A stretch of 64,000 nt of DNA from Paenibacillus sp. JZ16 (lineage in GTDB: Bacteria > Bacillota > Bacilli > Paenibacillales > Paenibacillaceae). This document shows positions 53,885 through 63,475 of the stretch, piece after piece (position 1 is the stretch's first letter; every line of letters begins with the position of its first letter). The notes beneath the pieces are model-generated. The model saw nothing but the letters and a program-made list of their open reading frames with translations, was not told where the DNA came from and did no database searches. Made by a program: the position numbers and the translations under genes. Location of the stretch: assembly GCF_015326965.1 (NCBI RefSeq), contig NZ_CP017659.1:124001-188000 (forward strand), written 5' to 3'.

Positions 53885-56800
53885 ATGAGATTTAGAAAGG
53901 GTGGCAAGTACCAGGTCTTGATGCTTGCAATTTGTTTTATATTGGCATGCTCGGGAGGCAGCGGTGTCGCAGCTGCTTCCGGGGAGAGCAGGCTGGCCCA
54001 AAAAACATATGGAACACCGGAAGAAATTCTGGTCCCTAACAACTATACGGTGGCTGTGTTCAACGGTACAACTGGTAAGGAAGAGGGCCGCAACGTGCTT
54101 TACGCGACCAGTAAAGGAAAGCCGGGGCATCTTAATGTCATTGATCTGGAGGATTATAAACTGCTGCGGAGCATTCCAATCGGACCCTCCGAAAGCTCAT
54201 GGGCACATACAACGGCACCGGACGGAACATTGTTCCTTGCGGCTGACGGTGGCGGAGCAAAGCTGTGGAGTTACTCGCCGGTTACTCATGTCCCTGTGCA
54301 AGTTGCACAGTTCGACGGCCAGTCGGTTCCGAACAGCATCACCACGGATGAACAGGGCCGCGTATATGTCGGAACCTATCCCGGCGGCAAAGTGTATCAG
54401 TATGACCCGGCTACAAAGCAAACCAAAGATTATGGCCGCGTCATCGGGTCGCTTGACCAGGAATATGTACGCTCCATAGCTTACCAGGGCGGCAATATAT
54501 ATGCAGGTACCGCGCATAAGCAGATCGTACGCGTGAATCTAACGACAGGTGAGAAAACGAATATCGCAGCTTCCCTGCCGGTTAAAGAAGACACCGTGTA
54601 TGACCTGAGCACGATTGATAACCGTTATTTGTTTGCCAGATATACGGACGGAAGCGGCATTCCTGGAGAGGCGTATATCTACGATACGCAGACGGAAAGC
54701 TGGCTGGATGTTGTACTGGAGAACGTAACGGGGCTGCACGCAACGGACTCGCATGACGGAAAACTGTATTATATGTCCGACAAGAAGCTGAAAACGTTTA
54801 ATCTTGCCACGCATGAGGTCGAGTTAACCGGAATGGAGTACAACAGCGGATTTCGGGGAGTAGATTGGGTTGAATTTCCCCATAATCCGGAATATCCGGG
54901 CAAAAATCTGGTAACCGTCCGTTATGACGGCGGCGTTACGATCATGAATATTGAAACGAAGCAAGTGCACCTGTTGCCGCCTGTTATTCCGGGTCTCCCC
55001 GGGGTTGTCAACCGGTTGAAAAGCGTATCCGATACGGAGCTGATTACCACCGGCTCGCAGGCGCGATCCTCGCTCGTCGATCTGACGGATAACACCGCAA
55101 CGCCGTTCAGCATCGGCCAAGCCGATAGCGTCCATGCCGTGGGCAATAAAGTCTATATGGGCGTGTACCCGGAGGGCGGACTGTATGAGTTCGATTTATC
55201 AACGGAGCCTGGAATGAACAATCCGAAGAGACTGGCCGTTCTGGGCAACGATCAGGAGAGGCTGGTGGATATCTCCAGTTCCAAAGGCAAGCTGTACATT
55301 TCGACGATATCCGGCTACGGCACGCTGGGCGGCTCATTGACCGTTTATGATACCGTCACCGGAGAAATCAACGTTCATCGCAACGTCGTCCAGAATCAGA
55401 GCGTGCTCAGCACGACGGTACATGACGGCAAGGTGTTCGGTTCCACCACGATTCGAGGCGGACTGGGCTCTGAGCCGACGGAAGCGGAAGCGAAGATTTT
55501 TGTCTGGGATGAGGAGACGCAGCAAAAAATCGCCGAGTTTCCCCTTCGGGTTCCCGGACTGGACAAACCGATATTCATCGGAGATCTTTCGGCCGGTCCG
55601 GACGGATTGATCTGGGGGGCATCCTATGAGTATATTTTTGCGATCGATCCCGATACGTATCAAGTCGTGAAGAGTAAAAAAGTGTATCCAAGCTTGAATT
55701 TCAGCCAATGGGCGCATCACCCGCTCCGCTGGTCGGAGGATGGACTGCTCTATGTGCTGTTTAACAACAAACTGACGGTCATTGACCCTGAAACGCTGGA
55801 ACATCGGACATTGGCCGACACCTCCCGATTCGATCTACATGCGGACGGGAATCTGTATTTCACGGACATGCAAACCAATACGATCCTGTATCGGATGGAA
55901 GTTGACGGTGAGGTCGTGGAGGAACCGCCGCATACGGCTGTTCCCGTCACCAATCCCGGCTTCGAAGAGGAGTTGAAGGGTTGGGGCCCGTTATTCGCTC
56001 CAGGCAACGGTTACCGCTATGATCGCAGCACAGAACGCAGTTTCACGGGAACGCACAGCCTGAAGATTACGGACACGCTGAGAACGGCATCTGTTGCCGT
56101 TCAGAGTGATCCGATTCCCGTCATTCCGGGAGAGGAATATACGGCGGGCATGAATCTCTATATTGAATCCGGTCAGCCTGGCTTTATGTTCCGATTCTTT
56201 GATAGCAATAACGCGACCATCTCCACCTTGGAAACCCATTTGGATGAATCGCGATTGGCCCAATGGCAGAAAGTGACGCTAAGAGGGAAGGCTCCAGCTA
56301 ATGCGGCTTATGCAAAACTGATAGCGGTAACTTCCAGATACAATGTGGCAACAGCCTATTATGACGATTTCTTTGTAACGGTAAAAGACAGTGTGCCGCC
56401 CGTCTCCACGGTTAGTCTATCGCCTTCTCCCAACGAGAACGGCTGGGTGAATTCCGATGTGTCCTTGTCCATCTCTGCCGACCGCGCGTACTCCATTGCA
56501 TACGCTGCGGAAGGGGCACAGCCAATAGAGAAGACTACAATAAAAGGGAATACGGCCCAGCTTGAAATCACGAAGGAAGGCGTCACGACGGTCACCTATT
56601 CCGCCACTAACTTCTCAGGCGTGCCTGAGGTTCCGGGGACGCTGAAGGTGCAGATCGACAAGACGGCACCTGTCGTTGAATTCACCGGTGAGCGTACGTA
56701 CACCGTAACCGATTCTGTATACGTTTCGTGCAGCGCCGTCGACAGTCTGTCTGGGTTAGCTGACAATCCTTGTTCTCATTCACTTATTGAACGTCCTGCC

Positions 56801-57127
56801 TATTTCTTCGAGCCTGGATCCCACGATATCTCCGTCAAGGCAATCGATCTGGCGGGAAATAAAACGGAAGCGGTCTTTCGTTTCGAGGTGATTGTAACGT
56901 ATGACAGCTTGTCCGCGCTTGCAGCGCATTTCGCCGCGAGCGATCCAGGACTCGCACAATCGCTGTCAAGTAAACTCCTCCATGCCAAAGAGGCCGAGAA
57001 TAGAGGTAACACCTCTGCCAAGGAAGGCATGCTGAACGCCTTTTCCAATCAAGTTAGTGCACAATCCGGCAAAATATTGACGGGCGAACAAGCAGAAATA
57101 CTTGCCAAACTGGCAGGTTACCTGTAA
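53885..57127 (+). CDS. Exported beta-propeller protein with CBM-like and FIMAH domains
   Basis: This is a 1080-residue surface protein. The signal sequence (about 1-31) may be a lipoprotein type, because a Cys follows FILA. About residues 45-690 are repeated blades resembling PQQ/WD-like propellers (for example GRVYVGTYPGGKVYQYDPATK). Next comes a CBM-like jelly roll (about 700-845, starting PVTNPGFEEELKGWG), an Ig-like OmpL47-type domain (about 850-1000), and a C-terminal FIMAH domain (about 1006-1080). FIMAH domains are common in Paenibacillus exo-proteins. No catalytic residues are evident; polysaccharide lyases with propellers are one alternative. AAGGAGG precedes the ATG at 53885. The ABC transporter follows. 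Confidence 0.82.
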   Translation: MRFRKGGKYQVLMLAICFILACSGGSGVAAASGESRLAQKTYGTPEEILVPNNYTVAVFNGTTGKEEGRNVLYATSKGKPGHLNVIDLEDYKLLRSIPIGPSESSWAHTTAPDGTLFLAADGGGAKLWSYSPVTHVPVQVAQFDGQSVPNSITTDEQGRVYVGTYPGGKVYQYDPATKQTKDYGRVIGSLDQEYVRSIAYQGGNIYAGTAHKQIVRVNLTTGEKTNIAASLPVKEDTVYDLSTIDNRYLFARYTDGSGIPGEAYIYDTQTESWLDVVLENVTGLHATDSHDGKLYYMSDKKLKTFNLATHEVELTGMEYNSGFRGVDWVEFPHNPEYPGKNLVTVRYDGGVTIMNIETKQVHLLPPVIPGLPGVVNRLKSVSDTELITTGSQARSSLVDLTDNTATPFSIGQADSVHAVGNKVYMGVYPEGGLYEFDLSTEPGMNNPKRLAVLGNDQERLVDISSSKGKLYISTISGYGTLGGSLTVYDTVTGEINVHRNVVQNQSVLSTTVHDGKVFGSTTIRGGLGSEPTEAEAKIFVWDEETQQKIAEFPLRVPGLDKPIFIGDLSAGPDGLIWGASYEYIFAIDPDTYQVVKSKKVYPSLNFSQWAHHPLRWSEDGLLYVLFNNKLTVIDPETLEHRTLADTSRFDLHADGNLYFTDMQTNTILYRMEVDGEVVEEPPHTAVPVTNPGFEEELKGWGPLFAPGNGYRYDRSTERSFTGTHSLKITDTLRTASVAVQSDPIPVIPGEEYTAGMNLYIESGQPGFMFRFFDSNNATISTLETHLDESRLAQWQKVTLRGKAPANAAYAKLIAVTSRYNVATAYYDDFFVTVKDSVPPVSTVSLSPSPNENGWVNSDVSLSISADRAYSIAYAAEGAQPIEKTTIKGNTAQLEITKEGVTTVTYSATNFSGVPEVPGTLKVQIDKTAPVVEFTGERTYTVTDSVYVSCSAVDSLSGLADNPCSHSLIERPAYFFEPGSHDISVKAIDLAGNKTEAVFRFEVIVTYDSLSALAAHFAASDPGLAQSLSSKLLHAKEAENRGNTSAKEGMLNAFSNQVSAQSGKILTGEQAEILAKLAGYL

Positions 57128-57206
57128 GCAGACGAAAGCTTCAGCCATTTTAAAAACACGACACTTTTTTTCCATATCGTCGTATCGTCGTCCATATAGT
57201 AGGAAC

Positions 57207-57233
57207 AGCCGCGTGAATTACGCGGCTTTTTTT
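57207..57233 (+). terminator. Terminator after the propeller/FIMAH gene
   Basis: AGCCGCGT (57207-57214) and ACGCGGCT (57220-57227) with a five-base loop and a seven-T tract. Confidence 0.92.
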
Positions 57234-57353
57234 GTTGTCAACCAAACGCATGGAATGGATTGTTTCTCATCATTAACAATGGCTGTACCGTCGAAATTTG
57301 TCATAACAAAAGTGCAATTTATACTTCTAAAGTAGCAATTTTTCGATGTCATA

Positions 57354-57382
57354 TTGACTGGAAATTGAATGCTAACTAGAAT
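57354..57382 (+). promoter_or_regulatory. Promoter of the sugar ABC transporter operon
   Basis: TTGACT, a 17-base spacer and TAGAAT lie about 155 bases before the first permease. The leader contains the small frame at 57452-57553. Confidence 0.6.
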
Positions 57383-57451
57383 GTGTTATAACAAATAATC
57401 AATACATTCAAAATTGTTAGTACAAGTAAGTTACGAAAAGGAGGTGATGCA

Positions 57452-57553
57452 TTGCCAACGGAAGCCGATATTAGTCGACCACCGTGGCTAATATTTACTT
57501 ACTATTTTGATCGAGAAAAAGGAGGTCATGACAAAGCATGGACGCCCGATTAA
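57452..57553 (+). CDS. Possible leader peptide overlapping the first permease
   Basis: A 33-codon frame starts with TTG seven bases after a perfect AAAGGAGG. It encodes a peptide with PPWLIFTYYFDREKGG near its middle. It ends at 57553, overlapping the start of the permease at 57538 in another frame. The arrangement suggests translational coupling. A 14-codon frame starting from ATG at 57446 is an alternative. Confidence 0.4.
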   Translation: MPTEADISRPPWLIFTYYFDREKGGHDKAWTPD

Positions 57554-58497
57554 ACTCGGCATCCCCACAGCCCGCTCCAAAGTCCAACAAATGGACGCAT
57601 GTTAAAAGGCAGCTCAAGCGAAATATCGGGTTGTATATCATTATCTCGCCGGCGGTGCTTTATTTTTTGATCTGGCATTATTGGCCGATGTACGGCGTTC
57701 AGATCGCCTTCAAGGATTTTATGCCTGGCCTTGGCATTTGGAACAGTCCATGGGTCGGGTTCGAGCACTTCGAGCGGTTATTTGACGCTTATTATTTTTG
57801 GACGATTCTGAAGAATACCATCGGGATCAGTTTATACGGTCTGTTGGTTGGCATTCCCGCTCCGATCTTGCTTGCGCTTTTGTTCAACGAGATTCGAAAT
57901 CGTAAATTCCGCTCATTCGCCCAAAGCATCTCCTACGCACCGCACTTCATTTCGGTTGTGGTCGCGGTCGGTATTCTGTTCTTCTTTATCTCGCCGACGA
58001 ATGGCGTCTTCAACTCCATCCTTGTTTCCTTGGGGAGGGAACCGGTCGATTATCTGGCAGAGCCATCGAAATTCTGGCATCTATACGTCTGGTCGGGCGT
58101 ATGGCAAGGAGTTGGCTGGTCTTCGCTCATCTACAGCGCTGCCATCTCGGGCATCTCGCCTGACCTGTATGAGGCGGCTTATATGGACGGGGCCAGCAAA
58201 TTTCGGCGAATTTGGCATATCACGATTCCCGGCATCGTTCCGACCATCGTGATCCTGTCCATCTTGAGCGCCGGCGGCATCATGAGTGTCGGCTTCGAGA
58301 AAATTCTGTTGATGCAAAACGCGATGAACCTGGAAACCTCCGAGGTGATCTCCACTTACATGTACAAGAGCGGACTGCTTAACACCCAATACAGTTTTTC
58401 GGCGGCAGTCGGCCTGTTCAACAATGTGATCAATTTTATCATCCTGATTATCGTTAATGCGGTTGCACGCAAAGCGGGGGAGACCAGCTTATGGTAG
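57538..58497 (+). CDS. Sugar ABC transporter permease (LplB-like)
   Basis: This 319-residue inner-membrane permease of the LplB/MalF type has about six helices. The EAA loop that contacts the ATPase is EAAYMDGASKFRRIWHITIPGI. Like other Lpl-type systems in Paenibacillus, no ATPase gene is in the operon, so a shared MsmX-type ATPase elsewhere is likely. The start lies 12 bases from GGAGG, longer than usual. Upstream small frames overlap it. The binding lipoprotein and second permease follow. Confidence 0.9.
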   Translation: MDARLNSASPQPAPKSNKWTHVKRQLKRNIGLYIIISPAVLYFLIWHYWPMYGVQIAFKDFMPGLGIWNSPWVGFEHFERLFDAYYFWTILKNTIGISLYGLLVGIPAPILLALLFNEIRNRKFRSFAQSISYAPHFISVVVAVGILFFFISPTNGVFNSILVSLGREPVDYLAEPSKFWHLYVWSGVWQGVGWSSLIYSAAISGISPDLYEAAYMDGASKFRRIWHITIPGIVPTIVILSILSAGGIMSVGFEKILLMQNAMNLETSEVISTYMYKSGLLNTQYSFSAAVGLFNNVINFIILIIVNAVARKAGETSLW

Positions 58498-58534
58498 AGG
58501 TCGTCGATGCAGGATTAAGGAGGGAATGTAAGAA

Positions 58535-59431
58535 GTGCTGCTGAACATCAAACGAACGCCTGGAGAAAAGCTGGCCGATATCATCATTCTAGTGCTGTCC
58601 ATTCTGGTAATCATCGTCATTTTGTACCCGCTTCTCTTTGTCTTGTTTGCTTCATTTTCCGATCCGCGCCAAATTTGGGACAAGCCGCTGCTGCTGTTCC
58701 CGGCAGGCTTCAATCTTGACAGTTATGCCAAAGTGTTCGAGAACAGCGAGATCTGGAGAGGGTATGCCAATACGCTTCTGTATACATTCATAGGGACGGC
58801 GATCAATATTATGATGACGGTATTTGGCGCTTATCCGCTCTCCAGAAAGCGTTTTTACGGCAAGGGACTGTTTACGCTGCTGTTTGCTTTCACCATGTTT
58901 TTCGGCGGCGGGCTGATCCCTCTTTATTTGGTAAACAAGGAGCTCGGACTTCTGAACACGATGTGGGCCTTGGTACTGCCTGGTGCGATCAGCGCCTACA
59001 ACATGATTATTATGCGAACCTACTTCCAGACCCGGATTCCGGTGGAGCTCGAAGAGAGCGCCTACGTCGACGGCTGCAATGATTTTCATATGCTGTATCG
59101 AATTGTGCTGCCTTTGTCGATGCCGATCATTGCCGTAATGATCCTGTTCTACGGGGTCGGCCATTGGAACTCATATTTTGACGCTATGATTTATTTGACG
59201 GATCGTAGTAAATTCCCGCTGCAGCTGATTTTAAGAGAAATACTGGTTCAGAACGACTTCAAGGAAATGGCCGGAATATCGGTCGGTGCCGAATATGCGG
59301 ATCAGATGATGGTCAAGGAAGGCTTGAAATATGCGATCGTTGTATTATCCGCGCTGCCGCTGCTCCTGTTGTATCCGCTGCTGTCGCGTTTCTTTGAGAA
59401 AGGCATCATGGTGGGAGCTATCAAAGGGTAA
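58535..59431 (+). CDS. Sugar ABC transporter permease (LplC/YtcP-like)
   Basis: This 298-residue partner permease of the MalG/LplC type has an N-terminal helix (about 13-34) and five more helices. Its EAA loop is EESAYVDGCNDFHMLYRIVLPLS. The start is GTG at 58535, with AAGGAGGG ten bases before. It lies 37 bases after the first permease and forms the heterodimeric channel with it. The ending AIKG is typical. Confidence 0.92.
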   Translation: MLLNIKRTPGEKLADIIILVLSILVIIVILYPLLFVLFASFSDPRQIWDKPLLLFPAGFNLDSYAKVFENSEIWRGYANTLLYTFIGTAINIMMTVFGAYPLSRKRFYGKGLFTLLFAFTMFFGGGLIPLYLVNKELGLLNTMWALVLPGAISAYNMIIMRTYFQTRIPVELEESAYVDGCNDFHMLYRIVLPLSMPIIAVMILFYGVGHWNSYFDAMIYLTDRSKFPLQLILREILVQNDFKEMAGISVGAEYADQMMVKEGLKYAIVVLSALPLLLLYPLLSRFFEKGIMVGAIKG

Positions 59432-59494
59432 GCCGATGCTGAGAGTGGTTATTACCGCTTGGAACTCATAATCATGAAAAGAGGGGATATGGAT

Positions 59495-61087
59495 ATGAGA
59501 AAAGGAATGAAACTTCTGCTTGCCATAACGATGTCATTTTCGTTGACGATTTCCGCCTGCGGCGGTTCAGGGGGGAAGGCGGAGCCGGAACCGGCCGGAA
59601 CGGACGGAGATCCCGGGAACATCAAGCTAAGGATTGTTAAGCGCGGGTATACCGATGTGCATCCTCCGGCCGATCAATTATGGATGTGGCAAAAATACGA
59701 AGAAATGTCCGGCATTCAAGTCGAATTTGAGGAGCTGGCGGGTTCCGCCGTCAACGAACGAAAAAATGTCATGCTTGGCTCCAACGACCTGCCGGATGCA
59801 TTCTATCGCATTGCTTTCGGTACCGACGAGCTGATGAAATACGGCAAACAGGGCTTATTTGTTCCGCTCGAGGACCTGATTGAGCAGCATGCTCCGAATT
59901 TGAACAAACTCCTGAAGGATAATCCGGACATTAAGGGAGCCATCACGATGTCGGACGGGCATATTTATGCCCTGCCTTACGTCGATTTCTCTAAAGCGTT
60001 CAATTCCGTTCGCCTGTATATCAATAAGGATTGGCTGGATGAAGCAGGGCTTGAAGTGCCCAAGACGACCGAGGAGTTCCGACAAGCGCTCATGAAGGTT
60101 CGGGAGAAGGACAGCTCCCGTCTCGGGTGGGTGCTTGAATCGCAGTACTGGACTTTCCTGGAGAGCTTTCTGGCCGGCAGCTTCGGCATGGGGGAAGGCG
60201 GTGCCAAGGCATTCGGTCAATATCTATATAAGGACGCGGACGGACAGGTTAAGACAACGTTTAATGATCCGAAGTACAGAGAGCTGCTCCGTTACATGAG
60301 CGATTTGTACAAGGACGGGTCACTGGCCCAGCAAAATTTTACGACAGGCTATGATTATGCGAAGTGGTCTACGGACGGCTCCAACAATCTGATCGGTTCG
60401 TTTGTATGGGAAGGACCGGGATATATAGGTAAGGATGCAGCCGAGAACTATGTAGGCATTCATGCCCTCGAGGGGCCGAACGGGGATAAAGTCGCCGGGG
60501 TGCTGGGGCCGCCTGCCAAAGGGATCTTCGGCTTTGTCATCACCAACAAAAACAAATATCCGGTTGAAACCATCAAGTGGATCGATTATTTCTATGGGGA
60601 GGAAGGGATTAACTTTGCCACCTTTGGACTTGAGGGCGAAACCTATGATATGGTTGACGGCAAACCGAAATACAAGGACGAGATTCTAAATTACAAGGGC
60701 GGCGTGCAGCTGGGCGCTTTCCAATATGTTGATAATGTGTATGGTGCTTATTATCCATATGTTGAGCCAGACGACGATTTGCGGATGGCGGCACGTGGGA
60801 CGACGGTAGCCGACGAGATTAAGGCGGATCCGGCTGAGCTGAATCAGTTGGCGCCTAAAGAGCTTTGGCCAGATTTTGTTCCTACGGATGAGGAAGCCAA
60901 TCAAACGAGCGCGATCCTGACCGATATTAATAAATACATTGAGGAGATGCGGGTGAAGTTTGTGACGGGGAAAGCCAGCCTGGACACGGACTGGGATAAC
61001 TACGTAAAGACTCTGGACAAAATGGGAGCCCAGAGCTACTTGGATATCAAACGAGCGCAGTATGAACGTTATACAAATGTAAAGTAA
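59495..61087 (+). CDS. Extracellular solute-binding lipoprotein (LplA-like)
   Basis: This 530-residue substrate-binding protein has a lipobox, SFSLTISACGGSGG, that would be cleaved before Cys. Two lobes of the periplasmic-binding fold follow, with ITNKNKYPVETIKWIDYFYGEEG typical of LplA-type proteins. Substrate is probably an oligosaccharide or sugar conjugate, not definable from the sequence. The frame is open further upstream, but the ATG at 59495 has GAGGGG eight bases before. It supplies substrate to the two preceding permeases. Confidence 0.9.
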   Translation: MRKGMKLLLAITMSFSLTISACGGSGGKAEPEPAGTDGDPGNIKLRIVKRGYTDVHPPADQLWMWQKYEEMSGIQVEFEELAGSAVNERKNVMLGSNDLPDAFYRIAFGTDELMKYGKQGLFVPLEDLIEQHAPNLNKLLKDNPDIKGAITMSDGHIYALPYVDFSKAFNSVRLYINKDWLDEAGLEVPKTTEEFRQALMKVREKDSSRLGWVLESQYWTFLESFLAGSFGMGEGGAKAFGQYLYKDADGQVKTTFNDPKYRELLRYMSDLYKDGSLAQQNFTTGYDYAKWSTDGSNNLIGSFVWEGPGYIGKDAAENYVGIHALEGPNGDKVAGVLGPPAKGIFGFVITNKNKYPVETIKWIDYFYGEEGINFATFGLEGETYDMVDGKPKYKDEILNYKGGVQLGAFQYVDNVYGAYYPYVEPDDDLRMAARGTTVADEIKADPAELNQLAPKELWPDFVPTDEEANQTSAILTDINKYIEEMRVKFVTGKASLDTDWDNYVKTLDKMGAQSYLDIKRAQYERYTNVK

Positions 61088-61193
61088 TCGAAATGACTCG
61101 AAGTAGGAAGATAGGAGCGGTTTACATGCCAATGATGCAAACGCTATAATTTTAGTACGACAAGATTTACACTGGAAAATAGATATAGATGGG

Positions 61194-62336
61194 ATGAGAA
61201 CCAAGTTGACCAAAGACAATAAACCACCGCTGTATCGCGTGATGATGGATGAGCTGAAATCACAAATTTCTTCAGGCCACTATGCTCCTGAAGCCCAGCT
61301 TCCTACGGAGTCCGAGCTAAGCTCCACCTTCGGCGTGAGCCGTATTACAACAAGAAGAGCGCTTGAGGAGCTGGAGCGGGACGGGTTTATCTACCGTGTC
61401 AAAGGAAGCGGCAGCTTTGTTAAACCCCGGCAACGTGGGCAAGAGCAGCGGTCGGTTGGAATGGATAAAATGATATCGCTGATCCTGCCTTCCGAAGACG
61501 ATCGCGGCACGATGGGATATATTCGCGGAGCTTCGGACTGGCTCAACGCGAACGGTTACTATTTGAGTATTCACCAAAGCGACTACGACTCCCAGAAAGA
61601 ACGCGATCTGCTGGAAATGCTGACCCGAAAGGGCATTGCGGCCATTATATTGTATCCGCGGAACGATCAGACGAATTACGACATTCTGCATCGACTTTGC
61701 CTTGAGGATTATCCGATCGTGACGATCGATAAATATTTTGACAGTCTGCCGCTTGGGGCGGTGGTTTCTGACAATTTCAGTGGATCCTATCAAGCCGTAT
61801 CCAGGCTGATTGAGCTCGGTCATCGAAAGATCGCGTTTCTTACAGCAGTCAGCATTGAATCAACCTCTTCGGTGCGCAACCGGTATTTCGGATACTGCCA
61901 AGCGCTGAAGGACCATGGACTTCCTGTGGATAGCCGTTATATCAGGCTGAATATGAAGGATTATCGAGAGAAGGTTGGCTTTGAACGATTTTATAATGAG
62001 CTGCTGGACTCTTACCGGACGGAAGGGGTAACGGCTGTTCAGACGGAGAATGATCTGATCGCCGCCAACCTGCTGAACCGCTGTTTGGAACGAGGGATCC
62101 GTATTCCGGAGGATATTTCGATCATAGGCTTTGATAATAATCCTGTCACAGAGCATGTCATGATTCCGCTGACCACCGTTGAGCAGAATTTTTACGAGAT
62201 TGGACGCCAAGCTGCCGAACATGTTGTAAACTGGCTCGAGAGAGGGAAACAGACACCGGACCGGACACTGATCCCCGTCAAGCTGGTGGAGCGTGATACA
62301 ACCGCAGCAGCTCCGAGAGGGAAAGTCACGAAGTAG
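61194..62336 (+). CDS. GntR-family regulator with LacI-type ligand domain
   Basis: This 380-residue regulator combines a GntR winged helix (about 5-75, AQLPTESELSSTFGVSRITTRRALEEL) with a LacI/PBP-like effector domain (about 85-375, containing SIIGFDNNPV). This AraR-like architecture is common for sugar operons of Firmicutes. Placed right after the ABC transporter, it probably controls it in response to the imported sugar. The ATG at 61194 has only a weak site; a TTG 12 bases later is possible. A strong terminator follows. Confidence 0.9.
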   Translation: MRTKLTKDNKPPLYRVMMDELKSQISSGHYAPEAQLPTESELSSTFGVSRITTRRALEELERDGFIYRVKGSGSFVKPRQRGQEQRSVGMDKMISLILPSEDDRGTMGYIRGASDWLNANGYYLSIHQSDYDSQKERDLLEMLTRKGIAAIILYPRNDQTNYDILHRLCLEDYPIVTIDKYFDSLPLGAVVSDNFSGSYQAVSRLIELGHRKIAFLTAVSIESTSSVRNRYFGYCQALKDHGLPVDSRYIRLNMKDYREKVGFERFYNELLDSYRTEGVTAVQTENDLIAANLLNRCLERGIRIPEDISIIGFDNNPVTEHVMIPLTTVEQNFYEIGRQAAEHVVNWLERGKQTPDRTLIPVKLVERDTTAAAPRGKVTK

Positions 62337-62357
62337 ATAGGATAGAAAGGATGATAT

Positions 62358-62407
62358 GAAGGCTGATTGCCGGGCAGGGCTTCTTCCTGTTGCAATCAGC
62401 CTTTTTA
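62358..62407 (+). terminator. Terminator after the GntR-LacI regulator
   Basis: AAGGCTGATTGC (62359-62370) and GCAATCAGCCTT (62392-62403) form a perfect 12-bp stem with a long loop, followed by a short T tract. Confidence 0.88.
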
Positions 62408-62501
62408 TAGGTATGTAAAAGTTGAGTATAAAAATTCTCTACTTACTCAATCACTCCGCAAGGATGGTACATTATTTAGAGGCATGGAGGAGGTGAACAA
62501 C

Positions 62502-63461
62502 ATGTGTACCATTCATATGCTGGTGGGGATACCCGGCAGCGGAAAAAGCTATTATGCCAAACAATTATGCAAAAGCGAGCGGGCCGTCATCGTTGCGACG
62601 GACTCGATCCGTGAAAGATTGTTCGGCAGCGAATCCAAACAGAAAAATACGTATCTGGTATTTGATGCAGCTTTCGCCGAGATCGAACAGGCGCTTGCGT
62701 CCGGACGAAATGTCGTTTTTGATGCCACCAATGTCAGCCGGGAGCGGAGACAGAAGTTCCTGAAGCGATTTGGCGAACGATCGGTGGAATGCCATATCTG
62801 CACAACCCCTTATGAAGTGGCTTTGGAAAGAGTCAAGGGACGAAAACGCCGGCTCGACGAGAAGATCATGACGAAATATGCCAAGAACCTTGAATTTCCT
62901 GTCATGAGAGAAGGATTCAGTGATCTGCATCTCGTTCATGAGCACGGCGAAACGCAGCTTACAAGAGAAGAACTGGAAGTGCTGTTAACACGCAGAGCGG
63001 GTCATGATGAGTTATTTCTCTACTTGTCCCAATCTCCCTATTTCAATGTGATGCTGGGATATGATCAGGAGAATCCGCATCATTCCAAAACGTTGTCGGA
63101 GCATACGTATGCCGTGCTGGAATATATCAATGCTTTCTATGAAGGCGAGCATCTGCTGGCTATGCAATTAGCAGCGCTGTTCCATGACGCGGGCAAGCCG
63201 TTCTGCAAAGTATGGAAGCAAGCAAGAGGGTACTATTCCTATTATGGGCACGAGCACGTATCGGCAAGCATTGCCTGCCATACATTGAAGGACCTTGGGT
63301 ATGATGATGCATTCATTCAGCACGTCGTTCAACTTGTGAGCTTTCATATGGAAATTTTGCATGGAGGGGATGCAGGGGCATCCAAAATCTATCATTTGTT
63401 AGGCGAAGATAGGCTGGCTGAGCTGTATTTCTTTGCAGAAGCCGATACCTTCGGCAAATAA
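62502..63461 (+). CDS. Polynucleotide 5'-kinase fused to an HD phosphohydrolase domain
   Basis: This 319-residue bifunctional protein has an N-terminal P-loop kinase (about 3-160) with GIPGSGKS (9-16). TDSIRERLFG (D34, R38) resembles the substrate-binding D-x-x-R of phage T4 Pnk, and FDATN is at 73-77. The C-terminal half (about 170-310) is an HD domain: H201, LFHDAGK with H228-D229, and a later GHEH (249-252). Such a protein would phosphorylate 5'-OH ends and probably remove terminal phosphates, as the HD-Pnk enzymes of Runella do, though there the order is HD first. The ATG at 62502 has GGAGGAGGTG before it; longer upstream frames cross the preceding terminator. The RNA ligase follows after 14 bases. 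Confidence 0.85.
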   Translation: MCTIHMLVGIPGSGKSYYAKQLCKSERAVIVATDSIRERLFGSESKQKNTYLVFDAAFAEIEQALASGRNVVFDATNVSRERRQKFLKRFGERSVECHICTTPYEVALERVKGRKRRLDEKIMTKYAKNLEFPVMREGFSDLHLVHEHGETQLTREELEVLLTRRAGHDELFLYLSQSPYFNVMLGYDQENPHHSKTLSEHTYAVLEYINAFYEGEHLLAMQLAALFHDAGKPFCKVWKQARGYYSYYGHEHVSASIACHTLKDLGYDDAFIQHVVQLVSFHMEILHGGDAGASKIYHLLGEDRLAELYFFAEADTFGK

Positions 63462-63475
63462 GGAGGTGAACAACG

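Noticed and set aside
57175..57195. Tandem CGTATCGT-like repeat after the propeller gene
   Set aside because: Only two imperfect copies, no larger structure.
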